From RUG11241 sp964560085 (GTDB taxonomy: Bacteria; Bacillota_I; Bacilli_A; RF39; UBA660): a stretch of 64,000 nt of DNA. Below the pieces are notes generated by a model. The model saw nothing but the letters and a program-made list of their open reading frames with translations, did no database searches and was not told the origin of the DNA. The translations under genes were made by a program, and so were the position numbers. The stretch lies in assembly GCA_964560085.1 (NCBI GenBank), contig CAZLKF010000002.1:1-64000 (forward strand), read 5' to 3'. Positions 23,738-30,568 of the stretch are shown one piece after another; position 1 is the first letter of the stretch; the number at the start of each line of letters is the position of its first letter.

Positions 23738-25345
23738 TTAAATTTTAAAATATTTGACAATTGCATCTTTTATTTTCTCAGCAATTTCTTCTAAATTATT
23801 TACTATCCAATAAGCATCATCATAGTTATCATGAAAACCAATTTCTAACAAAATACCATTTTTTACATTTGCTTCATTTATTTCATACATCATTTTTGTT
23901 TGTGTTCCAAATTTAACCCCACTTCTATTGGTCGGTCCTTCATAAATACTCATTAATTCAGATTGCACAATTTTCGCGAATTCTAGCATTGATGATTCTG
24001 GTCTAGCTATATAGCTTTGAATACCTCTTCCTTTACCCTCTAAAGGGAAACCACTAGTTGTTGCATTGCTATGAAGTGCTAAATAAATATCCGATTTTAA
24101 ATTGTTACTTTCTTTTACACGCACATTTAAATCTTTGGATTGCGGGGCTAGATATACATTAATTCCAATTTCTTTTAATTTTTTTTCAAGAATAGCAGCT
24201 AATTTATTCATCTCGATTTTTTCAGTTGTATATCCTGCTCTAGCAACTCCGATATTTTGAGTTTGCCTTGATGGACTAAGGTATACAGTTGGTTTTTTTT
24301 CGATTGCCTTATATTCAAAAATACTTATCGCACTTTTATTACTATTATTTATTGCTAAAGCATTAATAACTAAATCATCAGTTATCTTTATAGGTTCTTC
24401 ATATTTTAAACTTTTTGAGTTTGGAATGCTACCATCTAAGGTGTAATAGACATCCACTCCATTGGGAGATTTTAATTGCACTTGGCTATTTTTTAAGACC
24501 TCACCGCTTTTAATATTACTCGTAACTTTTATTAATTCTACTTCATCAGCAATTCTAAAATTTATGATTTCTTCTTCTAAAGGCAAATATGATTCTTTTT
24601 CATGATAAGCGATTTTTAACTCATATTCTTGATTTTTTTTAACGTCTTTTTTTTGGACTAAATATTCACAAGTATTCTGCTTTTTTAAAACAATTTTTTT
24701 ATTTTTATTAGTTAGTGTAATATCACATTCATAATTGCTGTCATTTTTAATATAAAAGTCATTAAAATTGATTGTTGTTTCATTTAGGGGATAAATTATT
24801 TTAGAATCAGCATTTTTATAATAAAATAATTTATTTATTAAATTTTTATTTTGATACAAAAGAATTTCTGCATTCTCATAATCCTTTAAATCAATTCCAT
24901 CTTTGATAAATATTTTTGGTGTTTCATTTTCAAAAATAATTATTTCATAAATATCTTCTTGTTTGTTGGATATTAAAACTTTATTGTCTTCTATTTTTAA
25001 AAAAGGATATTGCCATTTAATATAATAATTATCCGATTTATTTTGTTCCTCATATTTATTATTATATGATATTACTTTGATATACATATTTGTTGTTAAA
25101 TTTTTTATATAATTCAGAATGTAATAATTATTTGTTGTACGTTTAATATCAAGTAAATTATTTTTTATATCGTAAATAAAAATTTCATAATAAGCAGCTT
25201 TCTTATCTTTTGAGAAATATAAAACATTATTCTTCAAATCATCGTCAATATTCTGATAAAAACCTATTATTTTTATTTTTTCATCTTTATTAAGATATAA
25301 AAAAAATGCTATTAAGCAAACAACAATTAATATAAGTTTTTTCAT
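23738..25345 (-). CDS. N-acetylmuramoyl-L-alanine amidase (Amidase_3-like) with beta-sandwich domain
   Basis: This 535-residue protein has an N-terminal membrane anchor (residues 2-18), about 250 residues of unrecognised beta-rich sequence, a chitobiase-C-type domain (about 275-345, with VYYTLDGSIPNS) and an amidase domain (about 350-535). The amidase retains the Glu of TTEKIEMNKLA, the LALHSNA histidine and the GILLEIGFHDN catalytic strand. The usual first zinc motif (DPGHGG) is replaced by SPSRQTQNIG. It would cleave peptide stems from muramic acid outside the membrane. It follows clpB by 45 bp with no evident terminator. Confidence 0.82.
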   Translation of the reverse strand: MKKLILIVVCLIAFFLYLNKDEKIKIIGFYQNIDDDLKNNVLYFSKDKKAAYYEIFIYDIKNNLLDIKRTTNNYYILNYIKNLTTNMYIKVISYNNKYEEQNKSDNYYIKWQYPFLKIEDNKVLISNKQEDIYEIIIFENETPKIFIKDGIDLKDYENAEILLYQNKNLINKLFYYKNADSKIIYPLNETTINFNDFYIKNDSNYECDITLTNKNKKIVLKKQNTCEYLVQKKDVKKNQEYELKIAYHEKESYLPLEEEIINFRIADEVELIKVTSNIKSGEVLKNSQVQLKSPNGVDVYYTLDGSIPNSKSLKYEEPIKITDDLVINALAINNSNKSAISIFEYKAIEKKPTVYLSPSRQTQNIGVARAGYTTEKIEMNKLAAILEKKLKEIGINVYLAPQSKDLNVRVKESNNLKSDIYLALHSNATTSGFPLEGKGRGIQSYIARPESSMLEFAKIVQSELMSIYEGPTNRSGVKFGTQTKMMYEINEANVKNGILLEIGFHDNYDDAYWIVNNLEEIAEKIKDAIVKYFKI

Positions 25346-25390
25346 ATTATCACCTTATTAATTGTATGTTTGTCCATAGCATTTATTAGA

Positions 25391-27490
25391 TTATTTTATT
25401 ACCAATTTATTATCTTTTACACCAATTGTTATATCTGAATTATCAGGCAATTCATTGTTGATTATTTTAGTAGCTATTAATGTCTCTAATTTTTCCGTTA
25501 CAAATCTCTTAATTGGTCTTGCACCATAAACAGAATCATAAGCACTTTCAACAATAAACTTTTTGGCTTCATCGGTCAATACTAACTTTAATTTATGATT
25601 TTGTAAACGTTTTTCTAAATCAGTAATTATTTTGTCTAAAATTTCATAAATTACTTTTTCTGACAAAGCATTAAAAATAATAATTTCATCAATTCTATTT
25701 AAAAATTCTGGTTTGAAAGTATTCCTTAATTCAGCATAAACCGATTCATTATTACCTTTTAAAATGTAATCACTGCCAAGATTAGAAGTCATAATTATTA
25801 TTGTGTTTTTAAAGTCAACTGTTCGTCCTTGAGAATCAGTAATGCGACCATCATCTAAAATTTGTAGTAAAATATTAAAAACATCATGATGCGCCTTCTC
25901 AATTTCATCAAATAAGACAATACAATACGGATTTCTTCTGACAGCTTCTGTTAATTGCCCACCTTCATCATAACCAACATACCCTGGAGGTGCTCCAATT
26001 AAACGTGAAACAGAAAAGCTTTCCATATACTCGCTCATATCAATTCTAACCATATGACGTTCATCATCAAAAAGTTCATATGCTAAAGTTCGCGCAACTT
26101 CTGTCTTTCCAACACCAGTTGGTCCAAGAAATATAAATGAACCAATCGGCCTGTTTGGATCTTTTATGCCAGCACGAGCGCGAATAATTGCTTCACTCAC
26201 TTTTTTTAAAGCTTCATCTTGACCTTTAACACGAATCTTCATGTTTTCTTCTAAATTGAGCAATTTTTCTTTTTCACTGCCAACTAATTTACTAATTGGA
26301 ATATTTGTCCAGCGAGAAATTATTTCCGCGATGTTTTCATCTGTTACCGTATCACTTAAAATTTGATATTTGTCACTTTTCTTTAGATCATTAATTGCCT
26401 GCTCTAAAGAAGGAATTGTGCCATGTCTTAATTTAGCTGCTGTTTCTAAATCATAGTTGTTTTCAGCTTGTTCCAAATTAAAGCGACAACGTTCTAATTC
26501 TTCTTTCTTTTTGCTTATTTGGTCATTTATGCTTTTCTCATGTTCCCACTTTTCACGCAACGTTGCTTCATCATTTTTTAATGTTTCTAATTTTTCTTTT
26601 ATTTCAAGAACTCTATTTTTAGAAGTTTCATCATTATCTTTTTTTATAGCTTGAAGTTCTATTTGCAATTGCATTATTTTTCTAGTTAAGCGATCTAATT
26701 CAACTGGTGAAGAATCCATTTGAACTTTGATAGTTGCACAAGCTTCATCAACTAAATCAATAGCTTTATCAGGTAAAAAACGATCTGTTATATAGCGATC
26801 AGATAAAGTGGCAGCCGCTACTAAAGCATTATCTTTTATATTAACACCATGATAAACTTCAAATCTTTCTTTAAGGCCTCTTAAAATAGTAATAGTATCC
26901 ATAACATTGGGTTCAGTTACTAAAACTTTTTGAAATCGACGTTCTAAGGCCCCATCTTTTTCTATGTATTTACGATATTCATTTAAAGTGGTCGCCCCAA
27001 TGCAATGAATTTCACCACGAGCTAATAATGGCTTTAGCATATTTCCAGCATCCATAGCGCCTTCCATTGCCCCAGCACCAACAATCATATGAATTTCATC
27101 AACAAAAAGGATGATTTTTCCTTCGCTTTTTGTTATCTCTTTTAAAACAGCTTTCAATCTTTCTTCAAATTCACCACGATATTTAGCACCAGCAATTAAA
27201 GAACCCATATCTAATTCCCATATGGTTTTGTCTTTTAAACTATTAGGGACATCACCTTTGATAATTCTTAAAGCTAAGCCTTCAACAATCGCAGTTTTTC
27301 CAACTCCCGGTTCACCTATTAAAACAGGATTATTTTTTGTTTTTCTAGATAAGATACGAGTAATACTACGAATTTCTTCATCACGACCAATAACTGGATC
27401 TATTTTTCCACTTTTGGCAGCATCTACAATATTTCGCCCATATTTTTCTAGAACATTTTCAAGATTTTCTTGATATGGATTTTGATTCAT
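25391..27490 (-). CDS. clpB: ClpB disaggregase lacking the N-terminal domain
   Basis: This 699-residue protein has NBD1 with Walker A GEPGVGKTA and Walker B ILFVDEIHM, a coiled-coil M-domain (about 265-385), and NBD2 with GPTGVGKTEVAR and VLFDEIEKAH, then the ClpB C-terminal region. The M-domain and the absence of a ClpP-binding loop mark it as ClpB, a protein disaggregase working with DnaK. Typical ClpB has about 860 residues; the missing part is the N-terminal substrate-binding domain, and a promoter occupies the upstream DNA. A sigma-A promoter and CIRCE operator imply HrcA heat-shock control. Confidence 0.93.
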   Translation of the reverse strand: MNQNPYQENLENVLEKYGRNIVDAAKSGKIDPVIGRDEEIRSITRILSRKTKNNPVLIGEPGVGKTAIVEGLALRIIKGDVPNSLKDKTIWELDMGSLIAGAKYRGEFEERLKAVLKEITKSEGKIILFVDEIHMIVGAGAMEGAMDAGNMLKPLLARGEIHCIGATTLNEYRKYIEKDGALERRFQKVLVTEPNVMDTITILRGLKERFEVYHGVNIKDNALVAAATLSDRYITDRFLPDKAIDLVDEACATIKVQMDSSPVELDRLTRKIMQLQIELQAIKKDNDETSKNRVLEIKEKLETLKNDEATLREKWEHEKSINDQISKKKEELERCRFNLEQAENNYDLETAAKLRHGTIPSLEQAINDLKKSDKYQILSDTVTDENIAEIISRWTNIPISKLVGSEKEKLLNLEENMKIRVKGQDEALKKVSEAIIRARAGIKDPNRPIGSFIFLGPTGVGKTEVARTLAYELFDDERHMVRIDMSEYMESFSVSRLIGAPPGYVGYDEGGQLTEAVRRNPYCIVLFDEIEKAHHDVFNILLQILDDGRITDSQGRTVDFKNTIIIMTSNLGSDYILKGNNESVYAELRNTFKPEFLNRIDEIIIFNALSEKVIYEILDKIITDLEKRLQNHKLKLVLTDEAKKFIVESAYDSVYGARPIKRFVTEKLETLIATKIINNELPDNSDITIGVKDNKLVIK

Positions 27491-27515
27491 AATACCATAC
27501 CCCTCCTTAAAAAAA

Positions 27516-27537
27516 ATTATGTTGTAAACAACATAAT
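27516..27537 (-). promoter_or_regulatory. Perfect palindrome in the clpB 5' leader
   Basis: Two 10-bp arms (ATTATGTTGT / ACAACATAAT) with a 2-bp centre lie just downstream of the -10, at about +2 to +17. It is not the CtsR direct-repeat operator. It could be an operator for a second dimeric regulator or a leader hairpin. The function is unknown. Confidence 0.5.
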
Positions 27538-27538
27538 A

Positions 27539-27566
27539 ATTATATCACTTTATTAGCACTTGTCAA
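27539..27566 (-). promoter_or_regulatory. Consensus sigma-A promoter of clpB
   Basis: A perfect -35 TTGACA (27561-27566) and a perfect -10 TATAAT (27539-27544) are separated by 16 bp. The -35 lies inside the CIRCE operator, so a bound HrcA dimer would block polymerase. AAGGAGG follows close to the start codon. Confidence 0.9.
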
Positions 27567-27579
27567 TAGTGAGTGCTAA
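27553..27579 (-). promoter_or_regulatory. CIRCE operator (HrcA binding site)
   Basis: The minus strand reads TTAGCACTC, 9 bp, AAGTGCTAA. The consensus is TTAGCACTC-N9-GAGTGCTAA, so there is a single mismatch in 18 positions and the spacer is correct. It also encodes the last eight residues and the stop of the upstream HAD gene. It controls clpB directly. Confidence 0.95.
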
Positions 27580-28065
27580 TTCTAATACTTCACCCAAATC
27601 ACTTATGTTAATATAATCAGATTTCTTCTTTATTTTCGAAAATTTAATTCCTGTGCCGCCAGCAGAGGACCAAGTATCTAAGTTCCCAGTATAATCATCG
27701 ATTAAAATTGAATTTTTTGCACATACCATTTCTGTTTTTGCAACTTCTTTAGGCACAGCAATAATTGTTATATCGCTTAAAAATTCGCGAATATACTTGA
27801 TTTTAGCAACTGCCTCTGCTTGTGAATTAACATGAGTTAAAATAGCAACATCATAAATATTAGTTTCAATGATTTTTTTGATTTTATTCATACTATCATT
27901 GATTAATGGTGTTTCTCTTAGTAATTTGGCCCAATCTAATTTTTGATAAAATAAAGCAACACTCTCAAAATTAGTTTTATCAATTTTTTGATCATCAATC
28001 ATTTTATATGTAACTTCAATTGTATCCGAAATTACGCCATCAAAATCTATATATAAATTTATCAT
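27553..28065 (-). CDS. HAD-family 5'(3')-nucleotidase-like hydrolase
   Basis: This 170-residue protein has HAD motif I DFDGVISDT near the N-terminus, motif II ILTHVNS, a lysine in VPKEVAKTEM and motif IV ILIDDYTGNLDTWSSAGG. The motif IV context and small cap resemble the deoxy-5'-nucleotidase (NT5C) family. It is cytosolic, with no signal. Its final codons and stop are the CIRCE operator of clpB, so the 3' end is constrained by regulation. It follows rplT after a terminator and probably has its own promoter (TATAAT upstream). Confidence 0.75.
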   Translation of the reverse strand: MINLYIDFDGVISDTIEVTYKMIDDQKIDKTNFESVALFYQKLDWAKLLRETPLINDSMNKIKKIIETNIYDVAILTHVNSQAEAVAKIKYIREFLSDITIIAVPKEVAKTEMVCAKNSILIDDYTGNLDTWSSAGGTGIKFSKIKKKSDYINISDLGEVLELALTIDKC

Positions 28066-28123
28066 ATTTTCTCCTTTACTTATTATATGATATCATTTTT
28101 ATTCAAAATAATAAATAAAAAAA

Positions 28124-28142
28124 AATAATCTATAAGATTATT
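28124..28142 (-). terminator. Intrinsic terminator of infC-rpmI-rplT
   Basis: An 8-bp perfect stem (AATAATCT / AGATTATT) with a 3-nt loop is followed by nine or more T on the minus strand. It overlaps the rplT stop at 28138. Confidence 0.85.
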
Positions 28143-28647
28143 TTAAAGCTTCTAATAATTCGGCTTTTTTCATTGTTGTATAACCAGCAATTTCTTTTTG
28201 TTTTGCTAATTCTCTTAAATCAGCCACTGTTAGTTTAGAAATATCCTCAACCTTTTTAGTTGCTTTTTCTTGTTTTAATGTAGCAGGTTTATTTTCCAAT
28301 GATTTTTTTGCAATTTCAACTAATGCTGTGAAAGCTGTTGGATTATCAATTGCTAATTCGCTTAACATTTTGCGATTAAACTCAACACCTGCTTTTGCTA
28401 AACCATTAATAAATTTAGAATAACTAATTTCATTTTGACGGCAAGCTGCATTGATTCTTGTAATCCATAATTTACGGAAATCTCTTTTCTTTTGCTTTCT
28501 ATCTCTATAAGCATATTTTCCTGAATGCATTACTTGTTCAGCAGCAGTTTTATAAAGTCTATGTTTACTACCAAAGTAACCTTTAGCTTGATCAAGTACT
28601 TTTTTGCGACGGGCACGATGAATTGTGCCACCTTTTACTCTTGTCAT
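28138..28647 (-). CDS. rplT: 50S ribosomal protein L20 with C-terminal Rho_N-like extension
   Basis: Residues 1-118 are a complete L20 (MTRVKGGTIHRARRKKVL, GYFGSKHRLYKTA, WITRINAACRQNEISYS). It binds 23S rRNA early in 50S assembly and represses its own operon. The family is normally about 118 residues; here a linker and a further domain (residues about 138-169: KLTVADLRELAKQKEIAGY then MKKAELLEAL) follow. That segment has the pattern of the Rho_N/SAP-like nucleic-acid-binding domain. The extension is in frame and ends at a terminator, so it is part of the gene. Its function is unknown. Confidence 0.93.
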   Translation of the reverse strand: MTRVKGGTIHRARRKKVLDQAKGYFGSKHRLYKTAAEQVMHSGKYAYRDRKQKKRDFRKLWITRINAACRQNEISYSKFINGLAKAGVEFNRKMLSELAIDNPTAFTALVEIAKKSLENKPATLKQEKATKKVEDISKLTVADLRELAKQKEIAGYTTMKKAELLEALK

Positions 28648-28660
28648 TTTACTTCCCTCC

Positions 28661-28855
28661 CTATTTGTTTAAAACGTTCTTTAATCTGCTCATATCAGAT
28701 TTGCTCATATTTGAAGCAGATCTTGTCTTACGATTAAATGCAGCGTTCTTCTTTCCTGAATTATGTCTTGAACCAGGCATACCGATTTTTACAGTTCCAC
28801 CTGGACGAACATTTGCAACTTTTGCTGTTCCCTTATGTGTTTTAATTTTTGGCAT
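28661..28855 (-). CDS. rpmI: 50S ribosomal protein L35
   Basis: This 64-residue basic protein begins MPKIKTHKGTAKVANV and ends with KSDMSRLKNVLNK, matching L35 over its full usual length. It is the middle gene of the infC-rpmI-rplT operon, with 11-13 bp gaps on either side, and will be subject to the attenuator upstream of infC. GGAGG-type RBS precedes the start. Confidence 0.95.
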   Translation of the reverse strand: MPKIKTHKGTAKVANVRPGGTVKIGMPGSRHNSGKKNAAFNRKTRSASNMSKSDMSRLKNVLNK

Positions 28856-28866
28856 ATATATTCCTC

Positions 28867-29397
28867 CTATTTTTCTTTTTTGGGTGCTAAAATCATTGTC
28901 ATGTATCTACCATCTAATGATGGTCTTAATTCGATATCTGAAAATTCAGATAAAGCATTTGCAAAGCGAAGTAAAACTTCTCGTCCCAATTCTGGGTGAG
29001 CCATTTCACGGCCTTTAAATTTGATTGATGCCTTAATCTTATGTCCTTTTATTAAATATTTGCTAGAATTTGTTACCCTTGTATTAAAATCATGGACATC
29101 AATTGTAACTGACAAACGATATTCTTTCATTTCAAGATTAGTTTCGCGTTGTTTTTTGAAATTCTCTTTTTGTCTTTTCTTGCTTTCATATTTAAATTTG
29201 TTATAATCCATTATTTTACATACTGGTGGATTAGCTGTTGGACTGATTAAGACTAAATCAAAGCCAGCATAGGTTGATAAAGTTAAGGCATCCTTGATAT
29301 TTTTGACACCTAATTGTTCACCATTTGGACCTATGACCATTACTTCTCTTGCGTGGATTTGTTCATTAATGTACAAATCTCTTTCTTTACTAGCGAT
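28867..29397 (-). CDS. infC: Translation initiation factor IF-3 (predicted AUC start)
   Basis: IF-3 prevents premature 50S joining and checks start-codon choice. The recognisable protein begins at ASKERDLYINEQIHAREV and runs through the linker (KFKYESKKRQKENFKKQR) to the C-domain ending LAPKKEK. No ATG, GTG or TTG sits at the right place: the only canonical in-frame start (29481) lies in the leader and attenuator. GGAGGTG lies 9 bp before an in-frame ATC at 29395-29397, so I take AUC as the start, giving 176 residues, the usual length. Rare AUU/AUC/AUA starts are typical of infC and allow IF-3 autoregulation. Confidence 0.9.
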   Translation of the reverse strand: MASKERDLYINEQIHAREVMVIGPNGEQLGVKNIKDALTLSTYAGFDLVLISPTANPPVCKIMDYNKFKYESKKRQKENFKKQRETNLEMKEYRLSVTIDVHDFNTRVTNSSKYLIKGHKIKASIKFKGREMAHPELGREVLLRFANALSEFSDIELRPSLDGRYMTMILAPKKEK

Positions 29398-29415
29398 AAA
29401 TTGACACCTCCAAAT

Positions 29416-29441
29416 AAAAAGTGAATGCGAGACGCATCCAC
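29416..29441 (-). terminator. Transcription attenuator in the infC leader
   Basis: A 9-bp stem (GTGGATGCG / CGCATTCAC, one G-U pair) with a 3-nt loop is followed by TTTTTATTT on the minus strand and lies just before the infC RBS. This is an intrinsic terminator inside the leader, as in the L20-controlled infC operons of Bacillota. Confidence 0.8.
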
Positions 29442-29545
29442 TATAAAAACCAAATAATACTTCTATCGGCTTTAAACCCAAAGACTTAAGTCAATCGGGT
29501 GAGAAGTGGATACTTCTTCTTTCCTTTTTAATACATATGTATTAT
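29442..29545 (-). promoter_or_regulatory. L20-type ribosomal leader of infC-rpmI-rplT
   Basis: About 150 nt separate the predicted transcription start (near 29544) from the IF-3 start. The leader has CCACTTCTCACCCGATTG, ACTTAAGT, GGGTTTAAAGCCGATAG and the attenuator at 29416-29441. Alternative pairings are evident (CCACTTC near its 5' end against GAAGT further on, CGATTG/CGATAG repeats). The layout fits the L20 leader family, in which excess L20 favours termination; I did not fold it computationally. Confidence 0.65.
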
Positions 29546-29550
29546 AAGCA

Positions 29551-29579
29551 ATATTATGTTTCTTGTCAACCTTTTATTT
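29551..29579 (-). promoter_or_regulatory. Consensus promoter of infC-rpmI-rplT
   Basis: A perfect -35 TTGACA (29574-29579) and perfect -10 TATAAT (29551-29556) are separated by 17 bp. The promoter is back-to-back with the HIT-gene promoter; the two -35 boxes are only 6 bp apart. Confidence 0.9.
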
Positions 29580-29585
29580 AAATAA

Positions 29586-29614
29586 TTGCAGAATTTCTAT
29601 TATTCTTGTATAAT
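29586..29614 (+). promoter_or_regulatory. Promoter of the HIT-family gene
   Basis: The -35 is TTGCAG (29586-29591) and the -10 is TATAAT (29609-29614), with a 17-bp spacer. It diverges from the infC promoter. The RBS GAAGGAGG lies downstream, 8-9 bp before the start at 29639. Confidence 0.8.
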
Positions 29615-29638
29615 AATTTTATTGAAGGAGGCTTAGAA

Positions 29639-30001
29639 ATGGATTGCTTATTTTGCAAAATTATTAATGGTGAAATTCCAGCATATAAAATATATGAAGA
29701 TGATATCGTTTTTGCTTTTTTGGACGTTAATCCTCATGGAAACGGTCATACATTAATAGTACCTAAAAAGCACTATGACGATTGCTTAGAAATTGATAAC
29801 GATTTATTAATTCATATGTTTAGTGTAGGCAAAAAAATTCACAAAACTTTAGAAAATAAACTTCATTGTGATGGTATTACATATCTTCATAATTATGGTA
29901 ATGTTCAAGCTATTAAGCATTATCACTTACATTTAATTCCTCGTTATGAAAAAGAAGAAAAACTTGCAATTGAAGAAGTATATCAATTGTTAAATAATTA
30001 G
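29639..30001 (+). CDS. HIT-family nucleotide hydrolase/transferase (HinT-like)
   Basis: This 120-residue protein has the N-terminal CLFCKIINGEIPAYKIYEDD block, with a CxxC that may bind zinc, and the histidine triad in KHYHLHLIPR. HIT proteins of this type hydrolyse nucleoside phosphoramidates and dinucleotides such as AppppA. The start at 29639 is set by GAAGGAGG; the 11 upstream in-frame codons include the -10 region. It is followed 12 bp later by a membrane protein gene in the same unit. Confidence 0.9.
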   Translation: MDCLFCKIINGEIPAYKIYEDDIVFAFLDVNPHGNGHTLIVPKKHYDDCLEIDNDLLIHMFSVGKKIHKTLENKLHCDGITYLHNYGNVQAIKHYHLHLIPRYEKEEKLAIEEVYQLLNN

Positions 30002-30013
30002 ATTGGAGTTTAT

Positions 30014-30541
30014 ATGGAATTTAATTTGGTTGCTACCATTAGCATAATAATTGGGTTAATAGCTTGTTTTTTTGGATTCAGTTTGCGAAAAATAGTTGTT
30101 GTTATTGCCTGGATTTTAATGGGATACACTATTTCCAAAGGAATTTTAATTAACTATGTAGATGAAAAAGAATTATTAGAAGGAATGTCAATTATAATTG
30201 GTCTAATTTTAGGTGTTGTCAGTCATGAATTAGAATTAATTAGTATTTTTGTTGCTGCAGGCTTTTTATGTGGAAACTTTGCTTATCAAAATTTAACATT
30301 AAATTCACCTGTAAACATAATAATTGCCGTTATTGTTGGAATTATTGCTGGCGCACTTTCAATAAAGTTAGTTAAACCAATTTTGATTATCGCTACAGCA
30401 ATTGCTGGTGGTGGAGCTATCTCTTCAGGACTGGCTACAATGTTTAAAGGAATACCTAATTATGGTATATTAATAATTGAAATTGTATTTATTACTCTTG
30501 GTATTTTATTTCAATTTAAGGGTAATAAAGGAGAAAATTAA
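30014..30541 (+). CDS. Polytopic membrane protein (DUF4203/TMEM198-like)
   Basis: This 175-residue protein is almost entirely hydrophobic with about seven helices rich in Gly, Ile and Ala. Pairs of helices separated by very short loops, with small-residue packing (IAGALSIKLVKPILIIATAIAGG), resemble the DUF4203 or TMEM198 type fold, but the match is by general pattern only. It is co-transcribed with the HIT gene and closed by the terminator at 30544-30557. Its function is unknown. Confidence 0.65.
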   Translation: MEFNLVATISIIIGLIACFFGFSLRKIVVVIAWILMGYTISKGILINYVDEKELLEGMSIIIGLILGVVSHELELISIFVAAGFLCGNFAYQNLTLNSPVNIIIAVIVGIIAGALSIKLVKPILIIATAIAGGGAISSGLATMFKGIPNYGILIIEIVFITLGILFQFKGNKGEN

Positions 30542-30543
30542 AA

Positions 30544-30557
30544 CTCTCTTTCGAGAG
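30544..30557 (+). terminator. Intrinsic terminator between convergent genes
   Basis: A 5-bp perfect stem (CTCTC / GAGAG) with a TTTC loop is followed by CTTTTTTA on the plus strand. An A/T-rich run on the other side may let it act weakly for gpmI on the minus strand. Confidence 0.78.
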
Positions 30558-30568
30558 CTTTTTTATTA

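Noticed and set aside
27111..27473. A 120-codon plus-strand frame inside clpB
   Set aside because: It is antisense to the conserved NBD1 of ClpB, with no RBS or recognisable domain.
28623..29018. A 131-codon plus-strand frame over rplT, rpmI and infC
   Set aside because: It spans three conserved minus-strand ribosomal genes; its apparent hydrophobicity is an antisense artefact.
29398..29481. The 28 in-frame codons upstream of IF-3, beginning with ATG at 29481
   Set aside because: They cover the attenuator hairpin and L20-type leader, have no RBS, and IF-3 homologues begin at the region encoded after 29397.
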